DNA of 64,000 nt from Bacillota bacterium. GTDB lineage: Bacteria > Bacillota > Sulfobacillia > Sulfobacillales > Sulfobacillaceae. Under the pieces are notes generated by a model. That model was given only the letters and a program-made list of their open reading frames with translations, did not search any database and was not told the DNA's origin. Positions within the stretch are counted from its first letter, which is position 1, and the number at the start of each line of letters is the position of its first letter. The stretch lies in NCBI GenBank assembly GCA_026627385.1, contig JAPNUR010000009.1:1-64000 (forward strand), read 5' to 3'. This document shows, in pieces, positions 52,352-61,527 of the stretch. The position numbers and the translations under genes are program-made.

Positions 52352-53190
52352 AATGCCCCTCCCATCAGCTTCAGCGCATCCCGGCGACTCACCTGCACAC
52401 GGCGCGTCCACACATCAAAGCCCATGGCCTCGATTTTTTCTAAAAGCAGATAATAAATACCGTATAAGAGCTTTAAACACCGCACCGAATCAGGATCCAC
52501 CAAGTTCACCAAGTCCATAGCTTCATGATAATACTGCTTGGCGCGCTCCGCCTCAAAGGTTAGCAGCTGAATGAGTCCCGGCGAGGGCCGCCCTTGAAGA
52601 ATCTCTTGCGCAGTCACACCGTGCCGCTCGATGTCTTCTAGTGGCAAATAACATCGGCCCCGCTCGGCATCTTCTTTTATGTCGCGAATGATGTTGGTCA
52701 ATTGCAGCGCGACGCCGAGTTTAGCAGCCAAATCCCGTGCCCGCTCGTCCGCAAAGCCAAACACCTCGACACACAAGGTCCCAATAGATCCCGCCACATT
52801 CAGGCAATATTGCTCAAGTTCGGCAAACGTATGATAGAGGCGCGGGGCTAGATCCATTCGCATCCCTTCCACCAGCGCCTCAAATGCGCTGCGACTTAAG
52901 TGAAATCGGCGAACCGCATCGCCCAGAGCCACCGAAACCGGATGCCGAGCTTCGCGCCAGTGATCGTCGAACGCACGCTGATACAAAGCCTCGGCCTCCT
53001 TAAGCTGCCTCTCGGCTTCGTCACCCAGGTAATCGTCGACCGCGTCGTCGCAAATTCGGCTCCAGGCATACACTGCATAGATTGCCGATCGCTTTTCCGC
53101 GGGCAAGAGCCGCATCCCGTAATAAAAGCTGGACCCTGCTTGCTTTACGCGTTCAGCACAGACATGATATGCGTCTACAATTCGATCCAT
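52333..53190 (-). CDS. hpnD: Presqualene diphosphate synthase
   Basis: A 285-aa trans-isoprenyl diphosphate synthase of the squalene/phytoene synthase family, joining two farnesyl diphosphates into presqualene diphosphate. The first Asp-rich motif is ICDDAVDDYL; the second is NIIRDIKEDAERGRCYLP. SSFYYGMRLLP at the N-terminus is typical of HpnD. ATG 53190 has no good ribosome site; a short overlapping frame upstream does (see 53153-53233). Confidence 0.92.
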   Translation of the reverse strand: MDRIVDAYHVCAERVKQAGSSFYYGMRLLPAEKRSAIYAVYAWSRICDDAVDDYLGDEAERQLKEAEALYQRAFDDHWREARHPVSVALGDAVRRFHLSRSAFEALVEGMRMDLAPRLYHTFAELEQYCLNVAGSIGTLCVEVFGFADERARDLAAKLGVALQLTNIIRDIKEDAERGRCYLPLEDIERHGVTAQEILQGRPSPGLIQLLTFEAERAKQYYHEAMDLVNLVDPDSVRCLKLLYGIYYLLLEKIEAMGFDVWTRRVQVSRRDALKLMGGAFWQANG

Positions 53191-53233
53191 TGTCGTAGCG
53201 GTTGACCGCTCGTTGGCGCCTTGCGGGCGGCAC
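53153..53233 (-). CDS. Possible 26-aa leader peptide overlapping hpnD start
   Basis: GTG 53233 lies close behind a strong AAAGGAGGAG, opening a 26-codon frame (VPPARRQRAVNRYDN...) that ends inside hpnD in another frame. hpnD itself lacks a ribosome site, so this frame could couple or control its translation. There is no sign that the peptide itself matters. Confidence 0.35.
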   Translation of the reverse strand: MPPARRQRAVNRYDNGSNCRRISCLC

Positions 53234-53251
53234 GCCGCTCCTCCTTTCTCA

Positions 53252-53269
53252 AAGACGCCGCAGCGTCTT
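53252..53269. repeat. Intercistronic hairpin between hpnC and hpnD
   Basis: AAGACGC (53252-53258) and GCGTCTT (53263-53269) form a perfect 7-bp stem with a 4-nt loop in the only sizeable gap inside the hopanoid operon. No T-run follows on the minus strand. It may mark a processing point or a weak attenuator. Confidence 0.5.
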
Positions 53270-53298
53270 AAAATGGCTGACGATGCCTGATAAGGGCG

Positions 53299-54153
53299 TT
53301 AAGTCCATAGCACTCGTCCCATGAGTTGAAGTTTCCGCCAATGGGTCACCACTGGCCGGCCCATTAAGGGATTGGCGCCTTGGCGGAGAATGTTGTCGAT
53401 CACCGCTTCTCCGCCCAACCGGTACAAAGCCAACTGCCGACCCAAGCGCCAGGGCACGCGGCCTTCCAAGGGGCGCCCCTGGCGAAAATAGGCTAGAGTC
53501 CGTTCAGCTTCAAACCGCGTCCATTCCTGAATCCGACGAACATCGCCGCCTTGCGTCGCCAGTTCCTGGGACGACAACCCAAACCGCCGGTAATCCTCTT
53601 CCGGCCAATAACTACGGCCACGTGCCAAATCTACCGTTAAATCCTGCAAAAAGTTGGCTAACTGAAGTCCGGTGCAAATCGCATCAGAAAGGGCTAGCCG
53701 TTCACTGTCGGTGTAGCCAAATAACCCAAGGACCAAACGGCCCACCGGATTTGCCGAATGCGTGCAATAGTCCAGTGTATCGTCAAAGGTCTCGTAGACG
53801 CGACGGTCCTGATCCATCTCGTTGGCCCGTATCAGCTTATCAAACTCCTCGTAGGGCAACTGGAAGCGTCGAATCGTCACGCTGAGTGCCTGAAACACCG
53901 GGTGCGTGGCATGGTCCTCAAACGCGCGCTGTAACTCTTGACGCCATACGGCCAGCGCCTCGCGCCGATCTCCCGCATACTCGTCACCCAAATCGTCAAC
54001 GCCGCGACAAAACGCGTAGATCGCGCTAAAGTGCGGCCGCAACCTACGCGGCACAAAAAGAGACAGCACGCTAAAGTTTTCGTAATGCTGCCGCGCTATG
54101 CGCGCACAGTGGCGAAACGCCTCGCCGCGTTCATCCCACAAGATGTTATCCAC
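53299..54153 (-). CDS. hpnC: Hydroxysqualene synthase
   Basis: A 284-aa member of the squalene/phytoene synthase family that turns presqualene diphosphate into hydroxysqualene. AFCRGVDDLGDEYAGD is the first Asp-rich motif and NFLQDLTVDLARGRSYWP the second. FSVLSLFVPRRLRPHFSAIY matches the HpnC N-terminus. GTG 54153 begins 2 nt after the shc stop with AAGGGA about 12 nt upstream. Confidence 0.92.
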   Translation of the reverse strand: MDNILWDERGEAFRHCARIARQHYENFSVLSLFVPRRLRPHFSAIYAFCRGVDDLGDEYAGDRREALAVWRQELQRAFEDHATHPVFQALSVTIRRFQLPYEEFDKLIRANEMDQDRRVYETFDDTLDYCTHSANPVGRLVLGLFGYTDSERLALSDAICTGLQLANFLQDLTVDLARGRSYWPEEDYRRFGLSSQELATQGGDVRRIQEWTRFEAERTLAYFRQGRPLEGRVPWRLGRQLALYRLGGEAVIDNILRQGANPLMGRPVVTHWRKLQLMGRVLWT

Positions 54154-54155
54154 GG

Positions 54156-56054
54156 CTATCGCGTCCCTTGGGTGGCTTTGCGGTAACGAGCCAGCGCTAA
54201 CAACGGAAAGACCAAGCGATACAGGGTATAATTAATATAAAAGTCCCCGGGAAATCCGGTTCCTGTATACCATGGCTCATCCCAACCGCCGTCAGCTAAT
54301 TGATGCGTCATCAACCACATGGCGCCCCGCCGCGCCGCCTCCCCGTGCGCTCGCCCGCCCGATATCAGTGCCATCAAGGCCCAAGCAGTTTGCGACGCCG
54401 TGCTCACGCCCACACCTTTCTGGCTCGGATTGACGTAGCTTTCGCAGCCTTCTCCCCATCCCCCGTCGTCATTTTGGTGCTGCTCGAGCCAGTCGAGCGC
54501 CCGCTGGACCCAGGCCTCGTGGATGTCATAATGAATAGCCTCGAGACCCGGAATGACCGCCCCAATGCCGTAAATGTAATTCACGCCCCAGCGGCCGAAA
54601 AACGAGCCATCCGCGGCTTGCATGCGCTTTAAGAAATCGACGCCACGCTGTACAACGCTCCACGCATCGTCATAGCCAAATTGCCCTAAGGATTCCAACA
54701 CGTGCCCGGTCACATCTTCGGTCGGCGGGTCGTTCACCCAGCCGAAATCGCTAAAGGGAATGCGGCTGACCCAAGTCCGCACATTGTCCGCATCAAACGC
54801 CCCCCAGCCACCGTTTTTGCTCTGTAGCCCCACCATCCAGCGAAACCCCTTGGTTAGCGCGCGCTTGCGCCGCAAGTCGTCAGGCAACCGCACTTGGTTG
54901 AGCGCCATCAAGACAATCGCGGTATCGTCCACATCAGGGTAGTGGTCATTGACGAACTCAAACGGCCACCCGCCCGGCTTGACTTTAGGCCGGCGCACCG
55001 CCCAGTCTCCTGCCGTGTCGAGTACTTGCTGGTCCAGTAGCCAGTTGCCAGCCTTCACCAATGCCGGGTGCTCAGCCTCAAGTCCGCTGGCCCGCAGCGC
55101 CAGCATTGCCAGGCCGGTATCCCAGGTCGGCGAAATGCAAGCCTGAAACCACCACCGCCCGTCCGGCTCTAGAACGCCAAAGCCCTCAAGACCTTCCCAC
55201 CCGCGTTGAAAGGCAGGATGGTCGAGGCGATCAAGCACCTTAAAGGCAATAAGCGCGTAAAACCAAGGGGGCTGGATTCCTCCCCAGCTGCCGTCCCGTT
55301 CTTGCCGATCCACTAACCATTGAAAAGCGCGCTCCACGGCACGCCGGCGTCCAAGATGCCAGGCCAAACGGTGATAACGGTGAAGCCAGCTATCCACCCA
55401 ATAAAAGAAGGCATCCCAGCCATTTGTCACCCGGCGACTTTGCTGTTGGCCCCGCGCCAGCTCCTCGATGCCTTCGCCCGGGTTAACCGGAAAGACCGGC
55501 CGGTAGGCCATGACAATAGATAAGGCCACCACGGTCGGGCGAGCCCAGCTGGCAAAATCCCAAATGCTAAAAGGAAACCACGGTGGAAGCCACATGAGTT
55601 CTGGCGGCAAGATTGGGAGCGCCTCCCAGTCATATTGACCCAACAACGCCAGCCACAAACGGGTAAAGACGCGGCTGGCTTCAATGCCACCATGGTCGGC
55701 AATAAATTGCCGGGCCTTGGCCAAAGGCTCACTCCCGGGGTCCCAATGGAGGAGCTTCAAGGCCTGATAGGCCTCGATCGTGGCGTTGAGGTCGCCAGGC
55801 CCGCCGTAATAAATAGACCATGACCCATCGCCATTTTGTGCACTTAACAGGTAACGAGCGACCGCCTCTTCCCGTTCGGGCATGCGCCGATTCAAAATGT
55901 GCAAGAGCATGACGTACTCGGCTTCCATGCACACATTCGAGATGAGCACGCCCCACCAGTATCCTTCCGGGTGCTGCAATGCTAACACGCGATCACGTGC
56001 CGCCTCAATGGCCCGCGATAGCGCATCCTCTGTTGCCAGTTCGACTACGCTCAT
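54156..56054 (-). CDS. shc: Squalene-hopene cyclase
   Basis: A 632-aa cyclase that folds squalene into hopene/hopanol at the membrane. The catalytic acid motif DVDDTA is at about residues 374-379. Repeated QW motifs are visible (QNGDGSWS, QERDGSWGG, QSKNGGWGAFD, QNDDGGWGE, QLADGGWDE), and ISPTWDTGLA matches the family. Length is normal. ATG 56054 overlaps the hpnA stop (ATGA) with GAGGGACG upstream; the ORF extends to 56138. Two alpha-barrel domains with a hydrophobic membrane patch are expected. Confidence 0.95.
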   Translation of the reverse strand: MSVVELATEDALSRAIEAARDRVLALQHPEGYWWGVLISNVCMEAEYVMLLHILNRRMPEREEAVARYLLSAQNGDGSWSIYYGGPGDLNATIEAYQALKLLHWDPGSEPLAKARQFIADHGGIEASRVFTRLWLALLGQYDWEALPILPPELMWLPPWFPFSIWDFASWARPTVVALSIVMAYRPVFPVNPGEGIEELARGQQQSRRVTNGWDAFFYWVDSWLHRYHRLAWHLGRRRAVERAFQWLVDRQERDGSWGGIQPPWFYALIAFKVLDRLDHPAFQRGWEGLEGFGVLEPDGRWWFQACISPTWDTGLAMLALRASGLEAEHPALVKAGNWLLDQQVLDTAGDWAVRRPKVKPGGWPFEFVNDHYPDVDDTAIVLMALNQVRLPDDLRRKRALTKGFRWMVGLQSKNGGWGAFDADNVRTWVSRIPFSDFGWVNDPPTEDVTGHVLESLGQFGYDDAWSVVQRGVDFLKRMQAADGSFFGRWGVNYIYGIGAVIPGLEAIHYDIHEAWVQRALDWLEQHQNDDGGWGEGCESYVNPSQKGVGVSTASQTAWALMALISGGRAHGEAARRGAMWLMTHQLADGGWDEPWYTGTGFPGDFYINYTLYRLVFPLLALARYRKATQGTR

Positions 56055-57100
56055 AACGTCCCTCGTTTCTTGCCCGGCGGCGACGCCTGACGACCGTGAG
56101 GATCGCTCGGGTCGACCTGGGCCAATCTTTGAAACCACTCAACCGCCTCAATTAACGCCTGATCCAGCGACGTTTGCGGCATACCCAGCTCGCGCACAGC
56201 GCGTGCTGGTGAATAAAACATACGCCGCTTGGCCAATTCCACACCAGCAATTGGCGCCCGGGGAGGCCGCCGCCAGAGACGCGACCACACCAACTCATCC
56301 GCATAGGCCACGGTCATGGCCACGCCTAGCGGAATCCGAAGGCGCGGAGCCTTCACTCCGGTTAATCGCTCAATACGCTCCAACAACTGACGTAAGGTCA
56401 GATTTTCGTGACCTAAGATATACCGCTCGCCACGCTGCCCTTTTTCCCACGCCAACAAATGGCCCTCTGCCACATCTTGCACTGCCACCCAATTGAGACC
56501 GGTGTCCACATAAGCCGGCATCCGCCCCAGAGCTGCGTCCCGAATCGTTGCTCCAGTGGGCGTTGGCTTCACGTCGCGTGCTCCAATAGGGGTCGAAGGG
56601 TTGACAATGACCACGTCTAGCCCTTCTCTCGCCGCCTCGCGCACGACGTGTTCCGCCAACACTTTGCTGCGCTTGTAGCCATCCGGCAACGTGCGAGGAT
56701 CGACTTCCCAACTCTCATCGGCCGGCTCTCCGTCCGGGCGCAAGCCCACCGCCGCAGTACTGGAGGTGTACACAACGCGCTCGACCGTGGGCGAACGACG
56801 AATGGCCGCCAAGAGCCGTTGGGTACCGCCCACATTGGTCTCGTACATGGCGCGCTGGTGGCGTCGCTCTAAGGAATATAAGGCGGCCACATGAAACACC
56901 ACCTGCACCCCGTGGCAGGCATCCTCAAGACCTAGTCCCGTCGCGAGATCACCGTACACAATCTCCACTGGCCAGTTTTTCAGATATTGAGCTGCCCTGG
57001 CGTCACGAGCCATGGCGCGCACGCTGACCCCCCGGGCAAGAAGCCGTTCCACCACGTAAGATCCAATAAATCCGGAAGCTCCCGTGACTAAGGCGCGCAT
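56051..57100 (-). CDS. hpnA: Hopanoid-associated sugar epimerase
   Basis: A 349-aa extended short-chain dehydrogenase/NAD-dependent epimerase: GASGFIGSYVVERLL (NAD), YTSSTAAVG, YKRSKVLAE (catalytic Tyr-x-x-x-Lys) and VNPSTPIGARDVKPTPTG, a pattern characteristic of HpnA. It is linked to hopanoid clusters; its sugar substrate is not firmly known. ATG 57100 has GAGG upstream; the ORF reaches 57412 but the extra residues are shadow of hpnG. It overlaps hpnG by 13 bp. Confidence 0.9.
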   Translation of the reverse strand: MRALVTGASGFIGSYVVERLLARGVSVRAMARDARAAQYLKNWPVEIVYGDLATGLGLEDACHGVQVVFHVAALYSLERRHQRAMYETNVGGTQRLLAAIRRSPTVERVVYTSSTAAVGLRPDGEPADESWEVDPRTLPDGYKRSKVLAEHVVREAAREGLDVVIVNPSTPIGARDVKPTPTGATIRDAALGRMPAYVDTGLNWVAVQDVAEGHLLAWEKGQRGERYILGHENLTLRQLLERIERLTGVKAPRLRIPLGVAMTVAYADELVWSRLWRRPPRAPIAGVELAKRRMFYSPARAVRELGMPQTSLDQALIEAVEWFQRLAQVDPSDPHGRQASPPGKKRGTL

Positions 57101-57693
57101 AGCATTCGCCTCACGATAGTGCTTAGCGTCCGGCGCGCCGTCCAGCCATGCGCCACCACATCCAAGACGCTGCTCCAGCTTTGACGAACCCTCCATGTGG
57201 GTAGATAATCCGTGGCAGCGTCCACGACAACCCGCACGACGGTGAGCGGCACGCCCTCCTCGGCAGCCACTTGGGCCCATGCAAAGGTTTCCATATCCAC
57301 CCATCGCGCCTGGTAGCGCTCGTGCAGCATCGCCTTCACATGCGGGTCGGCCGCCAGCTGCTTCACGCTCACAAGCCGCCCTGCTTGGGCTATCCCCGGC
57401 CACGGCGCACATCGATATCGGCCCTCCGCGTACTCGGACACCACCTCGGCCGGCACTGCGTAAGAACCTATCGTCTCACCCGGAGACAGCCCACCGCAGA
57501 GACCAATCGCCACCATGCGCTCGGGCCTTAATTCGCGTAAGGCCCTTTGAAGCCCACGCTGGGCTCGCTCGGGCCCGGGCCCGGTCACGACCACACGGCA
57601 ACCTCGCACACCCAGGGCTTCGTAACGAAGGGCTGCGATGACCAACACGGACGGAGATTCAGTCTGTGGCCTCTCTAACTTGCGAACATCCAC
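57088..57693 (-). CDS. hpnG: Hopanoid-associated phosphorylase (adenosylhopane nucleosidase-like)
   Basis: A 201-aa nucleoside-phosphorylase-fold protein: VIAALRYEALG, VVTGPGPERAQRGL, AIGLCGGLSPG and the substrate motif VDMET at residues 132-136. HpnG releases adenine from adenosylhopane, following HpnH in extended hopanoid synthesis. GTG 57693 overlaps the hpnH stop by 19 bp. Shorter than typical homologues at the C-terminus but with all motifs. Confidence 0.88.
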   Translation of the reverse strand: MDVRKLERPQTESPSVLVIAALRYEALGVRGCRVVVTGPGPERAQRGLQRALRELRPERMVAIGLCGGLSPGETIGSYAVPAEVVSEYAEGRYRCAPWPGIAQAGRLVSVKQLAADPHVKAMLHERYQARWVDMETFAWAQVAAEEGVPLTVVRVVVDAATDYLPTWRVRQSWSSVLDVVAHGWTARRTLSTIVRRMLCAP

Positions 57694-58685
57694 CGCAGGA
57701 CTCGCACCAAATCGATGGGGGATAGGCCAGCCACTCCGCTCGCTTCATAGCCGCTATGCATCATGCAGCTGGCACACCGAGGGTTGTCGCCGTAGCCAAA
57801 CTCCTCCCATTCGGTGTTCGCCATCATGTCCTGAAAGCGCTCGTAATGGGCATCAGTCAACAAATAGCAGGGGCCCTTCCAGCCGAGCGGGTCGCGCGTT
57901 GGGTTACCCCAGGGCGTGCAATGCATCTGTCGTTTACCCATGAGAAAGTCAAAGAACATGGGCGTATCATAATAGCGAATGCGCGGACCTGCCGCCTCGA
58001 CCACGCGCCGGAAGGTTTCCGTTGCCTCTCGTCGGCGCATAAAGATATCACTGTCCAGCGCCGATCCAACCTCTTCATACGTAAACGCTGGCGAGACGAT
58101 GCAATTGTCAACCCCCATGTCCATGAGTTGCTTTAAGAGCTCCCCCACCCCAACCGGGTCTACCCCTTTATACAGAGTGGTGTTGGTCGTAACACGAAAT
58201 CCCATTTCTTTGGCTTTTTGGATGCCTTTCATGACAATGTCGTAGACGCCTTGCCGCTCGACCATGCGATCGTGGTGCTCGCGCGGACCATCCAGGTGAA
58301 ACACAAAGCTAAACCGGGGATCCGGCGTTAACTTGGATAGCGCACGATTAATTAAAATGCCATTCGTACATAAAAGCGTTAACTTGTTGCGCGCCAGCAT
58401 CCCCTTGACAATGACATCAAATTCCGGATGGGTGAGCGGTTCTCCGCCGGCAATGGACACCACGGGTGCCCCGCATTCGTCAATGGCTTGGAAACATTCT
58501 TCGGCGCTTAACCGTTTTCCATGGATCTCCTCGGCCTGGCGAATCTTGCCGCAGCCCGTGCAGGTCAGATTGCAAAGTTCCGTGGGCTCTAGCATCAGGA
58601 CTAATGGGTACCGCTTATTGCCTTTGAGCCTTTGCGTCAAGACATACTTAGCCATATTTACAGTAAGTCCAAAGGGCAACGGCAT
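57675..58685 (-). CDS. hpnH: Adenosylhopane synthase, radical SAM
   Basis: A 336-aa radical-SAM enzyme that joins 5'-deoxyadenosine to diploptene, giving adenosylhopane, the first step to C35 hopanoids. The cluster motif CNLTCTGC gives Cys38, Cys42 and Cys45. SIAGGEPLTHPE is the SAM-binding GGE. A C-terminal Cys group (CASCMMHSGYEA) is typical of HpnH. ATG 58685 has AAGGAG at 10 nt; the ORF opens at 58712. It lies 75 bp downstream of fni. Confidence 0.95.
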   Translation of the reverse strand: MPLPFGLTVNMAKYVLTQRLKGNKRYPLVLMLEPTELCNLTCTGCGKIRQAEEIHGKRLSAEECFQAIDECGAPVVSIAGGEPLTHPEFDVIVKGMLARNKLTLLCTNGILINRALSKLTPDPRFSFVFHLDGPREHHDRMVERQGVYDIVMKGIQKAKEMGFRVTTNTTLYKGVDPVGVGELLKQLMDMGVDNCIVSPAFTYEEVGSALDSDIFMRRREATETFRRVVEAAGPRIRYYDTPMFFDFLMGKRQMHCTPWGNPTRDPLGWKGPCYLLTDAHYERFQDMMANTEWEEFGYGDNPRCASCMMHSGYEASGVAGLSPIDLVRVLRWMFAS

Positions 58686-58760
58686 CTGAACCACGCTCCT
58701 TCGCGATCCCATACAATAGTGCTAATTACACCTATACTGTAACGTATCCACTCAATTCTG

Positions 58761-59879
58761 TTAAGATTTCTCGGATATTGCATCAACCATGGGAGCGGGG
58801 AAACGGTCGCGCTGGCCTAACGTCTCGAGAAAGGCTCTATACCCCCGCTGTTGCAACCATTCGCGCGTGCGACCCGTCATCACCAACGGCCGTTGCTTAA
58901 GCTCTGCCACCGTACGGACACCGCTCAAAACCATAATCATTTTCAAGGTGGCATGTAAGGTGTCAAGCCACTGGTCGAGCGCTTCACCGCCCTCTTCCGC
59001 CACCGCTAGTCGCATGAGCGGGCCCGCCACGCCGACTGCGTGAGCCCCCATCGCCAAGGCCTTGGCCACGTCGTGCCCACTGCGAATGCCGCCAGACGCC
59101 ACCACCGTCACCCAGGGTTCCACCTCCGCTATCACTTCGCCGAGGCTTGCGGCTGTGGGCACCCCCCAGCGTAGCCACTCGCGGTCAACCACCATGCCCC
59201 GACGCCAAGCCTCGACGGCAATGAAATTCGTTCCGCCCATCCCCCCAATATCAATGCCTTGTGCTCCCAATTGAACAAAACGGCGGGCTACGGGTCCAGT
59301 CATACCCTGGCCCACCTCCTTGGCAATAACCGGCACGCTCACGCGTTGGGCCACCTCGTGAAAGCGCGCGATGAGACCCCGGAATTGCCGATCACCTTCC
59401 GCCATGAAGAGTTCCTGGGCGGTATTCCAATGGACTTGAAGGAGGTTGGCGGCAATCAGGTCTACCGCCTTTTGCGCGCGGGCCAGATCGGTCCCCATAC
59501 CTACGTTGGCAATAATGAGGCCCTCGGGGTTGGTCTCGCGTGCCACGGCATAACTCGCTATGGCCTCGCGATCTTCGAGGGCTGCCGTCTCGGATCCCAC
59601 GGCCATGGCTAATCCATGGCGCCTAGCAAAACTCGCCAAGCGCCGATTGATACCGTACGCCTGAGCGGTTCCCCCCGTCATGGCGTTAATGATGACCGGG
59701 GAGCGCAATGGATAGCCAAAAAACTCAATGTCGAGCGAGACCTCATCAAAGTCAATCTCGCTCGCGCTTTCAGGCAATAGCACCACGTCGTCAAATCCGG
59801 TTCCGCCTTGATCCGGTAACGCTTGCACGGCCTCAATGTGTTCCTGCTTGCGTCGTTGTCGTTGATCTCGGCCCCCCAC
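58761..59879 (-). CDS. fni: Type 2 isopentenyl-diphosphate isomerase
   Basis: A 372-aa FMN-dependent isomerase interconverting IPP and DMAPP. RKQEHIEAV opens the family pattern; NAMTGGTAQAYGINRRLA, VGSETAALED, IANVGM, NTAQELFMAEGDR, VIAKEVGQGM, IDIGGMGGTNF and VASGGIRSGHDVAKALAMGA follow. It supplies isoprenoid precursors for the downstream hopanoid genes. GTG 59879 is chosen with GGTGATGGA directly upstream. Confidence 0.92.
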   Translation of the reverse strand: MGGRDQRQRRKQEHIEAVQALPDQGGTGFDDVVLLPESASEIDFDEVSLDIEFFGYPLRSPVIINAMTGGTAQAYGINRRLASFARRHGLAMAVGSETAALEDREAIASYAVARETNPEGLIIANVGMGTDLARAQKAVDLIAANLLQVHWNTAQELFMAEGDRQFRGLIARFHEVAQRVSVPVIAKEVGQGMTGPVARRFVQLGAQGIDIGGMGGTNFIAVEAWRRGMVVDREWLRWGVPTAASLGEVIAEVEPWVTVVASGGIRSGHDVAKALAMGAHAVGVAGPLMRLAVAEEGGEALDQWLDTLHATLKMIMVLSGVRTVAELKQRPLVMTGRTREWLQQRGYRAFLETLGQRDRFPAPMVDAISEKS

Positions 59880-59952
59880 TCCATCACCCGCGTTTCTAAA
59901 AAATAGAATGATTCATGAGTCCTCTCTCGGTGCAATTTTCTGCGCCTTAGCG

Positions 59953-60019
59953 AGAAGGCTTTCTGGAAATTTTATGCCTGAGCCTTCTATAATAATGTTA
60001 ACACTGTCGACAATTGTCG
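59953..60019. promoter_or_regulatory. Divergent regulatory region of fni and acyltransferase
   Basis: Contains AGAAGGCT (59953-59960) and AGCCTTCT (59981-59988) as 8-bp inverted arms, a plus-strand TATAAT (59988-59993), a minus-strand TTGTCG-16-TATAGA, and a perfect 12-bp palindrome CGACAATTGTCG (60008-60019). The palindrome overlaps the minus-strand -35, a likely operator for coordinated control. Confidence 0.5.
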
Positions 60020-60031
60020 TGTAGATAAGGA

Positions 60032-61420
60032 GTGAGATTCACGGAGCACGCGGTCATCAATCGCCGTCGGCGGTATCGGACGAACACGCTGACGGCAACG
60101 ACTGAAGTCACGTTAGTGGCGTTGGGATTTGCCTTGCTGGGGCACCCGCCTTACGGCGCGGGGTTAGTGGCGTTGGTGGGGCTTGCTGCCGTCACGCCCC
60201 CACGACCACAGCGCACCCGTCGCTCTGAGTGGTCGCTGCCCCTAGTCATTTGCGTCGCAATCATCCTTAAGAGTATTGCCTGGAGCCGCTTTCGCATCCA
60301 TCTCATGGGCCGATTGCCCCGCGGACCGGTGATTATTGTGGCGAACCACGCTCATGACGCCGACAGCATGATCTTGCCGGTTACGTTGGCCATGCGTCGC
60401 GGCCTTCATCATCCGCTCATCTCCTCCGGTTCGTCACGTCTCTTTGAACCGGGCTTTCTTGCAGAACGCATGCCGCCCGCGCTTGGGCAATGGCTGGCCG
60501 GACTAAACTTGTCCTCAATTTTATGGTCTATTGGTGTTCGCCCAATTGAAGATGCGCCCCTATCGCATAGTCTCAAAAGCTGGGCCTATCTCATCTACCA
60601 GGTCTGGGGCGATGAACCACTGGGGGACGTGTTCGATGAGCAGCTGATTCCTGAGGAGGCGCGGGGCCGCGCCATTAGCTACCTCTGGTCGCGGGGCGGA
60701 TGGGCATTAAGCCACCAACGCCATACCCTGAGGGCCTTAAAAGATCCTTATCGACACTGGGTGCGTGATCACACGCGGGATCTTCTCGAATCACAAATGG
60801 CGGTGTTGCGCGAAGCAGCTGACCGCGGATTCGCCATCTACACCACCCCTGAAGGTCGGTTAACAACTGACGGACGCATGGCGCGATTTCGCGCCAGTTG
60901 GACGCTGCTCGTCAACGGTTATCGTGGCTCGGTGGTGGCCGCAGCCACCAGTTATGACGTACTGCGCCGGGGACGGTTGCACCTGTGGACCATGCTCGCC
61001 CCCTTAACTCGCCTTGAGTCGGCTGAATCCGCCGTGGCTCGCTTGCGGCCCGTGACAGCCAGCCATCTCGTAGCGCATGCCTGGTTTGCGACCAGCCAGC
61101 GCACGTTAGACCGTCTGGTGGCTATAGCTCTCGACACCTATCACCAGTTGCCGCATCACGCGGTGATCGCTCACAATCTGGCACAAAACCCCCAAGGTCT
61201 CATTCGGCGCCGTGTTCGCTGGCTCTTAAGGGCCTTGTCACAGGGCGCGCCCCTTCGCGACAAGCGCTTTCCCCACGTTCCCGATATCCTAACCTACTAT
61301 GCTAATCAATTGACGGAAATTCTGTCCGCCTTGGACAGCGACGTGGCCCCATCGGCCTTGGCACAACGGAACCCCCTGACAGTTGAGGGTGACGCTCAAA
61401 GCTCTTTGGATCGAGCATAA
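60032..61420 (+). CDS. PlsC-type acyltransferase domain protein
   Basis: A 462-aa protein. Two or three N-terminal membrane helices (about residues 24-90) are followed by a lysophospholipid-acyltransferase-like domain with the HX4D motif (NHAHDADSM), a long insertion, and TTPEGRLT as the second motif. A C-terminal helical region of about 120 residues lacks known motifs. It probably acylates a glycerophospholipid or another membrane lipid; the link with hopanoids is by divergent position only. GTG 60032 directly abuts AAGGAG, so the true start may lie slightly downstream. Confidence 0.75.
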   Translation: MRFTEHAVINRRRRYRTNTLTATTEVTLVALGFALLGHPPYGAGLVALVGLAAVTPPRPQRTRRSEWSLPLVICVAIILKSIAWSRFRIHLMGRLPRGPVIIVANHAHDADSMILPVTLAMRRGLHHPLISSGSSRLFEPGFLAERMPPALGQWLAGLNLSSILWSIGVRPIEDAPLSHSLKSWAYLIYQVWGDEPLGDVFDEQLIPEEARGRAISYLWSRGGWALSHQRHTLRALKDPYRHWVRDHTRDLLESQMAVLREAADRGFAIYTTPEGRLTTDGRMARFRASWTLLVNGYRGSVVAAATSYDVLRRGRLHLWTMLAPLTRLESAESAVARLRPVTASHLVAHAWFATSQRTLDRLVAIALDTYHQLPHHAVIAHNLAQNPQGLIRRRVRWLLRALSQGAPLRDKRFPHVPDILTYYANQLTEILSALDSDVAPSALAQRNPLTVEGDAQSSLDRA

Positions 61421-61527
61421 CAGTACAGTGTGACAGGCGCCTTGACGCCAGTTTGCCAGCAGGATACCCGCGCCCCGCGGAACGGTTTCAGCACTAACGT
61501 CGCGCGTGAAAACCCTCGGCGAGGTTC

